From Ruminiclostridium sp. (GTDB lineage: Bacteria; Bacillota; Clostridia; Oscillospirales; Oscillospiraceae): a DNA stretch of 33,183 nt. The number at the start of each line of letters is the position of its first letter. Position 1 is the first letter of the stretch. Under the pieces are notes generated by a model. It was not told where the DNA came from, did not search any database, and worked only from the letters and a program-made list of their open reading frames with translations. Below, piece after piece: positions 16,094 through 25,000 of the stretch. The DNA is taken from positions 1-33,183 of the forward strand of contig JAFSFC010000047.1 of assembly GCA_017435425.1 (NCBI GenBank). The letters are read 5' to 3'. The translations under genes and the position numbers were made by a program.

Positions 16094-16855
16094 ATGATTA
16101 CCTTAAAGTCTCCCAGAGATATTGAGGGGATGCGCCGAGCAGGACAAATTACCGCGGCGGCTCGTGAATTAGCGGGCAAAATGGTACGTCCTGGCGTAAC
16201 CACTCTTGAGATAGATACCGCAGTTCGTAAGTTCATCGAGAGTCAGGGTGCCAAGCCCTCTTTCCTGGGCTACGGGGGTTTCCCCGGCTCCGCCTGCATC
16301 TCGGTGAACGACGAGGTCATCCATGGGATCCCGAGCAATCTGGTCCTGAAAGAGGGTGACATCGTCAGTGTAGACGTGGGTGCTTATATCGATGGCTTCC
16401 ACGGTGACTGCGCAGCGACCTTCCCCTGCGGAAAGATCAGCGAGGAGGCGGCAAGACTCATTGCCGTCACCGAGCAGTCTTTCTGGGAGGGCATGAAGTT
16501 CGCCCGCTTTGGTTACCGGATCGGAGACATCTCCCATGCGATCCAGAAGTACGTAGAAGACAACGGCTTCTCCATCGTCCGGGATTTTGTCGGCCATGGT
16601 ATCGGTGCACAGCTGCACGAATCTCCCGAAGTTCCCAACTATGGTACCCCCGGTCGTGGTCCCCGGCTTGCTCCCGGCATGACCCTGGCAGTGGAACCCA
16701 TGGTGAACCAGGGCGATTGGAGAGTCAAGGTCATGCGTGACGGCTGGACGGTAAGAACGGCCGACGGCTCCTTGGCTGCCCATTATGAGAATACGTTCCT
16801 CATTACCAAGGGTGATCCTGAAATACTCACCCAAGTGGGGGACCTGCGCGTATGA
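16094..16855 (+). CDS. map: Methionine aminopeptidase, type I
   Basis: 253 aa. Dinuclear metal ligands D94, D105, H168, E201 and E232 and catalytic H77 are all present in the expected spacing. Removes N-terminal Met from nascent proteins at the ribosome. The start is 3 nt after the adk stop with no recognisable Shine-Dalgarno, so translation probably depends on coupling with adk. Stop overlaps the next start (ATGA). Confidence 0.98.
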   Translation: MITLKSPRDIEGMRRAGQITAAARELAGKMVRPGVTTLEIDTAVRKFIESQGAKPSFLGYGGFPGSACISVNDEVIHGIPSNLVLKEGDIVSVDVGAYIDGFHGDCAATFPCGKISEEAARLIAVTEQSFWEGMKFARFGYRIGDISHAIQKYVEDNGFSIVRDFVGHGIGAQLHESPEVPNYGTPGRGPRLAPGMTLAVEPMVNQGDWRVKVMRDGWTVRTADGSLAAHYENTFLITKGDPEILTQVGDLRV

Positions 16856-17121
16856 CGTTTCGTCAAGGCGACGTTGTGCGTTCCGTGGCCGGACATGATA
16901 AGGATCAGCTCTTCCTGGTGATCCGGGAAGAGGGAGACTTTCTGTGGCTGGTCGACGGGAAAAGCAGGAAGATTGAGACTCCGAAGAAAAAACGGCATAA
17001 GCACGTTGTATCTGCGGGGTTCTGGACGCACCCGGTTGCCGGCCGCATGAAAGACGGTGAGCCGGTGCTGGACAGTGAAATCAGGAAGGCCCTGGCGGTC
17101 TTCCGGAATAAGGTTCAGTGA
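16852..17121 (+). CDS. KOW-domain RNA-binding protein (L14e-like)
   Basis: 89 aa. N-terminal KOW-like segment FRQGDVVRSVAGHDKDQLFLVIREEG, followed by a basic region KSRKIETPKKKRHKHV. Genes of this type lie between map and infA in many Firmicutes (B. subtilis ybzG position). RNA binding is inferred from the fold; role unknown. Overlaps map by 4 nt. Confidence 0.85.
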   Translation: MTFRQGDVVRSVAGHDKDQLFLVIREEGDFLWLVDGKSRKIETPKKKRHKHVVSAGFWTHPVAGRMKDGEPVLDSEIRKALAVFRNKVQ

Positions 17122-17140
17122 AACCAAGGAGGTATGACGC

Positions 17141-17368
17141 TTGGCTAAGAGCGACATGATTGAGCTGGAGGGCACTGTTGTTGAGGCCCTGCCCAACACC
17201 ACGTTCCGCGTCGATATTGGAAACGACCACATCATTCTGGCTCATATTTCCGGAAAGCTGAGGATGAATTTCATCCGTATCCTGCCGGGTGACAAGGTTA
17301 CGGTCCAGATTTCCCCGTATGATCTGACACGGGGTCGGATCACCTGGCGAAGCAAATCCACCAAGTAA
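17141..17368 (+). CDS. infA: Translation initiation factor IF-1 (TTG start)
   Basis: 75 aa OB-fold protein, slightly longer than the common 71-72 aa. [15 protein letters not shown] and [12 protein letters not shown] are diagnostic. The only in-frame start near the conserved MAKxDxIE beginning is TTG at 17141, 8 nt after AAGGAGG (17126-17132). An out-of-frame ATG at 17134 opens a 4-codon frame ending at TAA 17146. IF-1 blocks the A site during initiation. Confidence 0.95.
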   Translation: MAKSDMIELEGTVVEALPNTTFRVDIGNDHIILAHISGKLRMNFIRILPGDKVTVQISPYDLTRGRITWRSKSTK

Positions 17369-17397
17369 AGCTACAGGCTTACAGGAGGTAAAACGTT

Positions 17398-17511
17398 ATG
17401 AAAGTAAGACCGTCCGTCAAGCCCATGTGCGAGAAGTGCAAGATCATCAAGCGCAAGGGCAAAGTTATGGTCATTTGCGAAAACCCCAAGCATAAGCAGA
17501 GACAGGGTTAA
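17398..17511 (+). CDS. rpmJ: 50S ribosomal protein L36, zinc form
   Basis: 37 aa, from ATG 17398 after ACAGGAGGTAAAACGTT. Zinc ligands C11-x2-C14, C27 and H32 ([19 protein letters not shown], then NPKHKQRQG). Smallest ribosomal protein, in its usual place between infA and rpsM. Confidence 0.97.
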   Translation: MKVRPSVKPMCEKCKIIKRKGKVMVICENPKHKQRQG

Positions 17512-17529
17512 GAAGGAGGCGCTGAAACT

Positions 17530-17898
17530 ATGGCAAGAATTGCCGGCATCGACCTGCCGAAGAACAAGAGAATTGAGATTGGTCTGACCTACATTTATGG
17601 TATCGGACGTACCAGCGCCACCAAGATTCTGGCTGAGACTGGCATCAATCCTGACACCAGAGTCAAGGACCTCACCGAGCAGGAAGAAGCTGCTCTGCGT
17701 GAAGTCATCGGCCGTGATTACATGGTCGAAGGCGACCTGCGCCGCAATGTGGCAATGGACATCAAGCGCCTGAACGAGATCGGCTGCTACAGAGGCCTGC
17801 GTCACCGCAAGGGCCTGCCCGTCCGCGGCCAGCGTTCCAAGACCAACGCCCGTACCCGTAAGGGTCCCAAGCGTACCGTCGCTAACAAGAAGAAGTAA
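17530..17898 (+). CDS. rpsM: 30S ribosomal protein S13
   Basis: 122 aa. [22 protein letters not shown] start and [23 protein letters not shown] terminus are diagnostic. Sits in the 30S head and forms bridges to the 50S subunit; the basic tail contacts P-site tRNA. AAGGAGG upstream. Confidence 0.98.
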   Translation: MARIAGIDLPKNKRIEIGLTYIYGIGRTSATKILAETGINPDTRVKDLTEQEEAALREVIGRDYMVEGDLRRNVAMDIKRLNEIGCYRGLRHRKGLPVRGQRSKTNARTRKGPKRTVANKKK

Positions 17899-17916
17899 GA
17901 AAGGAGGAGTATCACT

Positions 17917-18315
17917 ATGGCTAACCCCAAGAAGAAGGTTATCAGAAGACGCCGCGAGCGTAAGAACATTGAGAAGGGTGCAGTGCATATCAGCTCTTCC
18001 TTCAACAACACCATGGTCACCGTGACCGACACCAACGGCAATGCTCTGTCCTGGGCTTCCGCTGGCGGCCTGGGCTTCCGCGGCTCCAGAAAGTCCACCC
18101 CCTACGCTGCACAGACTGCTGCTGAGACCGCTGCTAAGGCAGCTATCGAGGCTTGCGGCCTGAAGAGCGTGGAAGTGTACGTCAAGGGCCCCGGTTCCGG
18201 CCGTGAGGCAGCTATCCGTGCACTGCAGGCAGTTGGTCTGGAAGTCACCATGATCAAGGACGTGACTCCCATTCCTCACAACGGCTGCCGTCCCCCCAAG
18301 AGACGCCGCGTCTGA
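17917..18315 (+). CDS. rpsK: 30S ribosomal protein S11
   Basis: 132 aa. [20 protein letters not shown] and the C-terminal [18 protein letters not shown] are the family signatures. Lies on the platform and helps form the mRNA exit region. Start 18 nt after rpsM with AAAGGAGGAG. Confidence 0.98.
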   Translation: MANPKKKVIRRRRERKNIEKGAVHISSSFNNTMVTVTDTNGNALSWASAGGLGFRGSRKSTPYAAQTAAETAAKAAIEACGLKSVEVYVKGPGSGREAAIRALQAVGLEVTMIKDVTPIPHNGCRPPKRRRV

Positions 18316-18339
18316 TCGAAGGAAAGGAGAAAACAAACT

Positions 18340-18942
18340 ATGGCAAAGAATATGCAGCCTATCGCCAAGCGCTGCAAGGCACTGGGCATTTCTCCTACCG
18401 TTATGGGTTACAGCAAGAAGGAAACCAACCGTAACCCCGGCGGTCAGATGAGAAAGAAGAAGAGCGAGTACGCTCTGCAGCTGACTGAGAAGCAGAAGGT
18501 CAAGTTCGTCTATGGCATTCTGGAGAAGCAGTTCCGCTCCTACTATGAGAAGGCATCCCGTATGCCCGGCAAGACCGGTGAGAACCTGCTGGTTCTGGTC
18601 GAGCGCCGTCTGGATAACGTGGTCTATCGCCTGGGCTTCGCCATGACCCGCCGTGAGGCTCGTCAGCTGGTGAACCACGGCCACTTCACCGTCAATGGCA
18701 AGAAGGTCAACATTCCTTCCTTCCTGGTCAAGGCTGGTGACGTGATCGAAGTCGCTGAGAAGAGCCGTGCTTCCGTGAAGTTCAAGAGACTGACCGGTGA
18801 GGACGCTGTGATGGTGACCCTGCCTCAGTGGCTGGAGCGCGAGAAGAACACCCTGAAGGGCACTGTTACCAAGCTGCCCGTGCGTGAAGACATCGATATG
18901 CCCATCGAGGAGCACCTCATCGTCGAGCTGTACTCCAAGTAA
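18340..18942 (+). CDS. rpsD: 30S ribosomal protein S4, zinc-free form
   Basis: 200 aa. S4 RNA-binding domain around [28 protein letters not shown]. The N terminus has a single Cys (KRCKALGI) and lacks the CxxC zinc motif, so this is the C-minus form although S14, L24 and L36 nearby are zinc types. Primary 16S binder and, in other bacteria, operon repressor. AAAGGAGA upstream. Confidence 0.97.
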   Translation: MAKNMQPIAKRCKALGISPTVMGYSKKETNRNPGGQMRKKKSEYALQLTEKQKVKFVYGILEKQFRSYYEKASRMPGKTGENLLVLVERRLDNVVYRLGFAMTRREARQLVNHGHFTVNGKKVNIPSFLVKAGDVIEVAEKSRASVKFKRLTGEDAVMVTLPQWLEREKNTLKGTVTKLPVREDIDMPIEEHLIVELYSK

Positions 18943-18977
18943 TAAGCTACCCTCGGCAGGAAAACGGAATGACGACA

Positions 18978-19000
18978 GGGTGGGCGCCAGCCGCCCACCC
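18978..19000 (+). other. Hairpin in the rpsD-rpoA spacer
   Basis: GGGTGGGCG / CGCCCACCC with a 5-nt loop in an 80-nt spacer, no T-run, so unlikely to terminate. It lies ~13 nt before the rpoA ribosome site (AGAAGGAGG). Could stabilise or process the mRNA. Confidence 0.5.
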
Positions 19001-19022
19001 GACGTAAGAAGGAGGGTAACAA

Positions 19023-19970
19023 ATGGTAGAAATCGAAAAGCCGCGCATCGAATGTATCGAGAAGCCTGGCGACAATTCCTACGGCAAGTGCATTGTCGAG
19101 CCTCTGGAGCGCGGCTATGGCACCACGTTAGGCAACTCTCTTCGCCGGATTCTGCTGTCTTCTCTGCCCGGAACTGCAGTTACGAGCATCAAGATTGCAG
19201 GTGTTCAGCATGAATTCAGCTCGATCCCCGGTGTAAAGGAAGATGTGACCCAGATTGTCCTGAACGTGAAGGGCATCATTGCGAAGCTCTACAGCGAAGG
19301 CACCAAGACGGTCTACATTGAAGCATCCGGCGAGGGCGTGGTCACTGCCGGTGATATCAAGGCTGACAGTGAGGTGGAGATCCTCAATCCTGAGCATCCC
19401 ATCGCTACCCTGGGTCCTGATGCGGTCCTGAACATGGAACTGACCCTGTCTCACGGCAGAGGTTATGTTCCCGCTGACCGCAATAAGACCCCCCAGACTG
19501 TCATCGGTGTTATCCCCGTTGACTCGGTCTACACCCCCGTGAAGAAGGTCAACTACACCGTGGAAAACACCCGCGTGAAGGATCTGACCGACTTCGACAA
19601 GCTGACGCTGGAGGTTTGGACCGACGGCACCATCGCAGCACGCGATGCTGTGTCCCTGGGTGCCCGGATCCTCTGTGATCACTTTATGCTGTTTACAGAT
19701 CTCAGCGAAACCATGGGCAGCAAGTCTACCGTGGTGGAGAAGTCTCCCGACATCCGCGATAAGGTCCTGGAAATGACCATCGAGGAGCTGGATCTGTCGG
19801 TCAGAAGCTTCAACTGCCTGAAGCGTGCCAACATCAACACCGTCGAGGATCTGATTTCCAAGACCGAAGACGAGATGATGAAGGTGCGTAACCTGGGCCG
19901 GAAGTCTCTGGAAGAAGTTATTAATAAGCTGGCTATGATGGGTCTGTCCCTGGCCAGTGATGACAATTGA
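19023..19970 (+). CDS. rpoA: RNA polymerase alpha subunit
   Basis: 315 aa, as in B. subtilis. N-terminal dimerisation domain with [20 protein letters not shown] and [11 protein letters not shown]; flexible linker; C-terminal domain from about residue 250 with [18 protein letters not shown] and [15 protein letters not shown], which binds UP elements and activators. Starts polymerase assembly. Preceded by AAGGAGGG. Confidence 0.98.
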   Translation: MVEIEKPRIECIEKPGDNSYGKCIVEPLERGYGTTLGNSLRRILLSSLPGTAVTSIKIAGVQHEFSSIPGVKEDVTQIVLNVKGIIAKLYSEGTKTVYIEASGEGVVTAGDIKADSEVEILNPEHPIATLGPDAVLNMELTLSHGRGYVPADRNKTPQTVIGVIPVDSVYTPVKKVNYTVENTRVKDLTDFDKLTLEVWTDGTIAARDAVSLGARILCDHFMLFTDLSETMGSKSTVVEKSPDIRDKVLEMTIEELDLSVRSFNCLKRANINTVEDLISKTEDEMMKVRNLGRKSLEEVINKLAMMGLSLASDDN

Positions 19971-19975
19971 CCCTA

Positions 19976-19994
19976 CGTTCGGAACGTCCGAACG
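19976..19994 (+). other. Hairpin in the rpoA-rplQ spacer
   Basis: CGTTCGGA / TCCGAACG with a 3-nt loop directly after the rpoA stop. No T-run. Possibly an mRNA processing or stability element. Confidence 0.45.
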
Positions 19995-20021
19995 ATCAAA
20001 ACCGAAGGGAGTTGAACCAAC

Positions 20022-20363
20022 ATGTCCGGTAACCGTAAGCTCGGTAAGCCTACCGATCAGCGTAAGGCAATGCTGAGAGCCATGGTGACCTATCTGCTGG
20101 AGAACGGTCAGATCAAGACCACTCTGGCTCGCGCCAAGGAAGTTGCTCCTCTGGCTGAGAAGATGATCACCCTGTCCAAGAAGAACGACCTGGCTGCTTA
20201 CCGTCAGGCTCTGGCTTTCATCACCAAGGAGGACGTCGCTCACAAGCTGTTCACCGAGATGAACCAGAAGTATATGACCCGCGCCGGCGGCTACACCCGT
20301 ATTGTCCGCATCGGTCCCCGTAAGGGCGATGCTGCAGAGATGGCTATCATCCAGCTGGTGTAA
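20022..20363 (+). CDS. rplQ: 50S ribosomal protein L17
   Basis: 113 aa. RKLGKPTDQRKAMLRAMVTYLLENG and the C-terminal GGYTRIVRIGPRKGDAAEMAIIQLV are typical. Located near the tunnel exit. Last gene of the superoperon; the ECF transporter genes and truA that often follow it in Firmicutes are absent. Confidence 0.98.
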   Translation: MSGNRKLGKPTDQRKAMLRAMVTYLLENGQIKTTLARAKEVAPLAEKMITLSKKNDLAAYRQALAFITKEDVAHKLFTEMNQKYMTRAGGYTRIVRIGPRKGDAAEMAIIQLV

Positions 20364-20376
20364 TCAAAACGTGTGA

Positions 20377-20410
20377 AAACGCCCCACTGCTTGCAGTGGG
20401 GCGTTTTTTT
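20377..20410 (+). terminator. Terminator of the ribosomal superoperon
   Basis: AAACGCCCCACTG / CAGTGGGGCGTTT stem, CTTG loop, seven T. Confidence 0.95.
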
Positions 20411-20413
20411 GCG

Positions 20414-20442
20414 TTGCACCAAGCAGAAAACTATGGTAAAAT
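20414..20442 (+). promoter_or_regulatory. Promoter of the flavodoxin-like gene
   Basis: TTGCAC, 17-bp spacer, TGG-TAAAAT, right after the superoperon terminator. Confidence 0.7.
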
Positions 20443-20476
20443 CCAAATAGAAAGAACACTAGGAGGAGAACCTGTC

Positions 20477-21070
20477 ATGCGTGTATTATTCGTCAACTGC
20501 TGTATCCGTGGCGAGGAGTCCCGTACCCTGCGTCTCTGCCGGGCAGCCATCGACCAGATGAAGGAGAGCCTGGAGGATGTGACCATCGAGGAGCTGATCC
20601 TGGATCAGGAGGAGATCCTGCCTCTGAACAGCCAGCGTCTGGCTCAGCGCCATGAGCTGGAGGAGAAGGGTCAGTTTGACGATCCCATGTTCCGCTATGC
20701 CCGTCAGTTTGCAGCTGCTGATATGATCCTGTTCGGTGCCCCTTATTGGGAGTATCAGTTCCCTGCCATGCTGCGGTGCTATCTGGAGCAGGTCTCTGTT
20801 TGCGGCCTGACCTTTGTCTACATGGAGGATGGCCGTCCCAAGGGTCTGTGCAAGGCCAACAAGTTCTTTTACATTACCACTGCCGGCGGCCCCATCCTGG
20901 ACCGCAACTGTGGCTTCGACTATATCAAGACCCTGTGCGGCAACATGCTGGGCTTTACCGACATGGACTATGCGGCAGCCGAATGTCTGGATGTCTGGGG
21001 CGTTGATGTAGAGGAGAAGCTCCGGGAGGCAGAGGGTGTATTGAGAGAAAAGATCAAGAGCTGGCGCTGA
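20477..21070 (+). CDS. Flavodoxin-fold NAD(P)H oxidoreductase, azoreductase-like
   Basis: 197 aa from ATG 20477, after AGGAGGAG at 20461-20468; the open frame continues upstream to 20396 but lacks a ribosome site. The pattern APYWEYQFPAMLRCYLEQV...GLTFVYMEDGRPKGL and TTAGGPI follows FMN-dependent NADH azoreductases/quinone reductases (Flavodoxin_2). Likely two-electron reduction of quinones or azo compounds using FMN; exact substrate unknown. Cys-rich near the N terminus (NCCIRGE). Followed 23 nt later by the cytidylate-kinase-like gene, probably co-transcribed. Confidence 0.85.
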   Translation: MRVLFVNCCIRGEESRTLRLCRAAIDQMKESLEDVTIEELILDQEEILPLNSQRLAQRHELEEKGQFDDPMFRYARQFAAADMILFGAPYWEYQFPAMLRCYLEQVSVCGLTFVYMEDGRPKGLCKANKFFYITTAGGPILDRNCGFDYIKTLCGNMLGFTDMDYAAAECLDVWGVDVEEKLREAEGVLREKIKSWR

Positions 21071-21093
21071 GCCAGGTATGAGGAGGAATCATT

Positions 21094-21690
21094 ATGAGTG
21101 AATTCAACAGCATCATCACCATTGGCCGTGAATACGGCGCCGGCGGCAGAACCATCGCTAAGCGGATCTCTGAGATCCTGGGCATCCCCTATTATGACAA
21201 GGACATCATTAAGCTGACCGCAGAGAAGACCGGCTTCTCCGAGGATATGATCCACGACACCGAAGAGCAGTCCATGGCCCGCACCATTATGAACTGGCTG
21301 ATGCCCAGCGGTGCTGCATCTGCCTATGACAAGGCCATCATGGCCCAGGCCCAGACCATCCGTAAGATCGCCAAGGAAGGTCCCTGTGTCATCGTGGGCC
21401 GTGGTGCAGATTATATCCTCCGTGACTTCCCCAACGTGGTGAACGTCTTCGTTTACGCAGAGGAGGAGGATAAGGTCAAGTATGCCATGGATACCTTTGG
21501 TGAGAGCCATGAGCAGGCTGTCCGCCGTGTCCACCACTCCGACGCCGCCCGTCAGTCCTACTATCACTATCTGACCCGTGGTAAGTGGGGTGACCTGTCC
21601 AACTACCACCTGACCCTCAACAGCAGCCCCATCGGCAAGGAAGCCTGTGCCGATGTGATCATTGCCTACGCTCAGAAGCTGCAGAAGTAA
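21094..21690 (+). CDS. Cytidylate kinase-like protein
   Basis: 198 aa. N-terminal TIGREYGAGGRTIAKRISEILGIPYYDKDII is the P-loop region of the Cytidylate_kin2 family (GAGG in place of the classical GxxGxGKS). These proteins resemble Cmk but their substrate is undetermined; a role in nucleotide phosphorylation is inferred. GAGGAGG ahead of ATG 21094. Likely in one unit with the preceding reductase. Confidence 0.85.
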   Translation: MSEFNSIITIGREYGAGGRTIAKRISEILGIPYYDKDIIKLTAEKTGFSEDMIHDTEEQSMARTIMNWLMPSGAASAYDKAIMAQAQTIRKIAKEGPCVIVGRGADYILRDFPNVVNVFVYAEEEDKVKYAMDTFGESHEQAVRRVHHSDAARQSYYHYLTRGKWGDLSNYHLTLNSSPIGKEACADVIIAYAQKLQK

Positions 21691-21767
21691 AAGACATCGC
21701 AGATTTTGCCGAAAGGTAATTAGAGTGAACTCATTCAGAACTGCAGAAGTGACTTATGTAGAAAATC

Positions 21768-21802
21768 AAAATCGCCTACCCAGAATGGGTAGGCGATTTT
21801 TC
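21768..21802 (+). terminator. Terminator after the cytidylate kinase-like gene
   Basis: AAAATCGCCTACCC / GGGTAGGCGATTTT with a 5-nt loop and T-run. Flanking A-run makes it bidirectional in principle. Confidence 0.92.
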
Positions 21803-21821
21803 TAAATAAAGGGGAAAAAAC

Positions 21822-21914
21822 AAAAAAACCCGGAAAGTTATTGACTTCCGGGCACTCTGATGGTATAATATCTTGATTTTATCTTCGATTTGAACGGGGA
21901 TACCCGCCCATCTT
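21822..21914 (-). ncRNA. Candidate small RNA antisense to the rpoB promoter region
   Basis: The minus strand shows a full transcription unit: promoter at 21921-21949, predicted start near 21914, and an intrinsic terminator CCCGGAAG / CTTTCCGGG (one bulge, 7-nt loop, 21829-21852) followed by seven T. The ~93-nt product has an internal CGGG-TATC-CCCG hairpin and no ORF worth noting. Its 5' ~39 nt are complementary to the start of the rpoB leader. No known family is recognised. Confidence 0.45.
21841..21869 (+). promoter_or_regulatory. Promoter of rpoBC
   Basis: TTGACT, 17-bp spacer, TGG-TATAAT (perfect extended -10). Predicted start near 21876, leaving a ~159-nt leader. The -35 box lies inside the CCCGGAAAG/CTTCCGGG dyad that also forms the minus-strand terminator. 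Confidence 0.85.
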
Positions 21915-21920
21915 GAGGAT

Positions 21921-21949
21921 AGTATAGCAGAAACCAACCCAAATGACAA
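21921..21949 (-). promoter_or_regulatory. Minus-strand promoter facing the rpoB promoter
   Basis: Minus strand TTGTCA, 17-bp spacer, TATACT: five of six matches in each box with ideal spacing. It points toward the rpoB promoter; the two predicted starts are ~38 bp apart and face each other. Confidence 0.6.
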
Positions 21950-22034
21950 TACCCAATAAAAACTTTTTTCCACGCACCCGCGTGATCGCAAACTTTGAAA
22001 CTAACCTGTTCAACGAAAGGACTGGTCAAGAGCA

Positions 22035-25000
22035 ATGGTAAAGGACGTATACTTTGGTAAAACCCTGAGAAAGAGCTTTGCCCGCCATGAAGAAGTGCTG
22101 AACATGCCCAACCTGCTGGAGATTCAGAAGAATTCCTACCAGTGGTTTCTGGAGACCGGTCTCCAGGAGGTCTTCCGGGATGTCGCTTCCATCAGCGACT
22201 ATGCCGGCAACCTGGAGCTGTCTTTCATCGACTTCACCATGGACGAGAAGCCCAAGTACTCCGTGGAGGAGTGCAAGGCCCGTGATGCTACGTATGCTGC
22301 CCCCCTGAAGGTCCGTGTGCGCCTGCGCAACAAGGAGACCGAGGAGATCAAGGAGCAGGAGATCTTCATGGGCGACTTCCCCCTGATGACCAAGGGCGGC
22401 ACCTTCGTCATCAACGGCGCAGAGCGCGTCATCGTCTCCCAGATCGTTCGTTCCCCCGGCGTCTACTACGCCCGGAACGCAGACAAGGCAGAAAACATCA
22501 CCTATGCTGTCACCGTCATCCCCTATCGCGGTGCCTGGCTGGAGTATGAGACCGACCTGTCTGACATCTTCTCTGTCCGTATCGACAAGAACCGTAAGCT
22601 GCCCATCTCCTGCCTGATCCGTGCAGTGGGTCCCCAGACCGATGCAGAGATCCTGGAGATGTTCGGCGAGGAGCCCCTCCTGGTCACCACCATGGAGAAG
22701 GACACCTGCAAGACCCGGGAAGAGGCTATGCTGGAGATCTACCGCAAGCTGCGCCCCGGTGAGCCCCCCACGCTGGATTCCGCAGAATCCCTCATCAATG
22801 CCCTCTTCTTTGATGCCCGCCGCTATGATCTGTCCGCTGTGGGCCGTTACAAGTTCAACAAGAAGCTGTCCCTGTGGCCCCGTCTGGCCGGCCAGACCCT
22901 GGCAGTTCCCGTGGCTGATCCCCGCACCGGCGAGATCATCGCCGAGGAAGGCGAGACCCTGACCCGTGAGCGCGCCCAGGAGCTGGAGGCCCGTGGTGTG
23001 GCCGAGACCATCGTGGATGTGGACGGCACCCCTGTGAAGGTCTTCTCCAACCGCATGGTGGAGATGTCCAACTTCGTCTCCTTCGATCCTGAGGAGTGCG
23101 GCATCACCGAGAAGGTCCGCTTCGAGGTCCTGTGCGAGCTGCTGGATCAGTATGCCGGCGACGAGGAAGGCCTGATGGATGCTGTCCGCGAGCGCAAGGA
23201 CGACCTGGTCCCCAAGCACATCATCGTGGACGACATGATGGCCTCCATCAACTACCTGTGCTGCCTGTCCCACGGCGTGGGTACCCCCGACGATATCGAC
23301 CATCTGGGCAACCGCCGTCTGCGCTGCGTGGGTGAGCTGCTGCAGAACCAGTTCCGCATCGGCTTCAGCCGTATGGAGCGTGTCATCCGTGAGCGCATGA
23401 CCATCCAGGACCTGGATATCGTCACCCCCCAGTCCCTGATCAACATCCGTCCCGTCACCGCAGCCATCAAGGAGTTCTTTGGTTCCTCCCCTCTGTCCCA
23501 GTTTATGGACCAGACCAACCCCCTGGCTGAGCTGACCCATAAGCGTCGTATGTCCGCACTGGGCCCCGGCGGTCTGTCCCGTGACCGTGCATCCTTCGAC
23601 GTTCGAGACATCCACTACAGCCACTACGGCCGTATGTGCCCCATTGAGACTCCTGAAGGTCCCAACATCGGTCTGATCTCCTACCTGGCAGCCTATGCCC
23701 GGATCAACCGTTACGGCTTCATTGAGGCCCCCTATCGCCGTGTGGACAAGGAGACCGGTTTCGTTACCGATGAAGTGGTCTACATGACCGCCGACATCGA
23801 GGACGAGTACATGGTCTGCCAGGCCACCGAGCCCCTGGATGAGAACGGCTGCCTGGCCAACCCCCGTATCACCTGCCGTCACCGCCATGAGATCATCGAG
23901 GTTGACCGTGAGAAGATCGACTTCATCGACGTGTCTCCCCAGATGATGGTCTCCATTGCAACGGCTATGATCCCCTTCCTGGAGAACGACGACGCAAACC
24001 GTGCTCTGATGGGTGCAAACATGCAGCGTCAGGCTGTGCCTCTGCTGACCACCCAGGCCCCCATCGTGGCCACCGGTCAGGAGCACAAGAACTGCACCGA
24101 CTCCGAGATCACCGTTCTGGCCGAGGACGATGGCGAGGTCACCTTTGTTTCCTCCACCAAGGTCGCCGTCCGCTATGACCGTGGCGATGTGGTGGAGTAT
24201 CCCCTCATCAAGTTCCTGCGCTCCAACCACGGCACCTGCATCAACCAGCGCCCTGTGGTCAACCTCCGTGAGCGTGTGAAGAAGGGCGACGTCCTGGCTG
24301 ACGGCCCCTCCACCTGCGATGGCGAGATCTCCCTGGGCAAGAACATCCTCATGGGCTTCATGACCTGGGAAGGCTACAACTACGAGGACGCCATCCTGCT
24401 CAACGAGCGTATGGTCAAGGAGGACGTGTTCACCTCCATCCATATCGAGGAATATGAGACCGAGGCCCGTGACACCAAGCTGGGCCCCGAAGAGATCACC
24501 CGTGATATCCCCAACGTGGGCGACGACGCCCTGAAGGATCTGGACGAGCGCGGCATCATCCGTGTGGGTGCCGAGGTCCATCCCGGCGATATCCTGGTGG
24601 GTAAGGTCACCCCCAAGGGCGAGACCGACCTGACTGCAGAAGAGCGCCTGCTGCGGGCCATCTTCGGCGAGAAGGCAAGAGAAGTCCGTGACACCTCCCT
24701 GAAGGTGCCTCACGGTGCCGGCGGCATCATCGTGGACGTGAAGGTCTTCACCCGCGAGGCCGGCGATGAGCTGGGCCCCGGTGTCAACCAGGTGGTCCGT
24801 GTGTATATCGCACAGAAGAGAAAGATCTCCGTGGGTGACAAGATGGCAGGCCGCCACGGCAACAAGGGTGTTGTCTCCCGCATCATGCCTCAGGAGGATA
24901 TGCCCTTCCTGCCCGACGGCACTCCTCTGGACATCGTCCTGAACCCCCTGGGCGTTCCCTCCCGTATGAACATCGGTCAGGTCCTGGAAGTCCATCTGGG

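Noticed and set aside
17134..17148. ATG at 17134 as infA start
   Set aside because: It is out of frame with infA, stops after four codons and lies 1 nt from the ribosome site.
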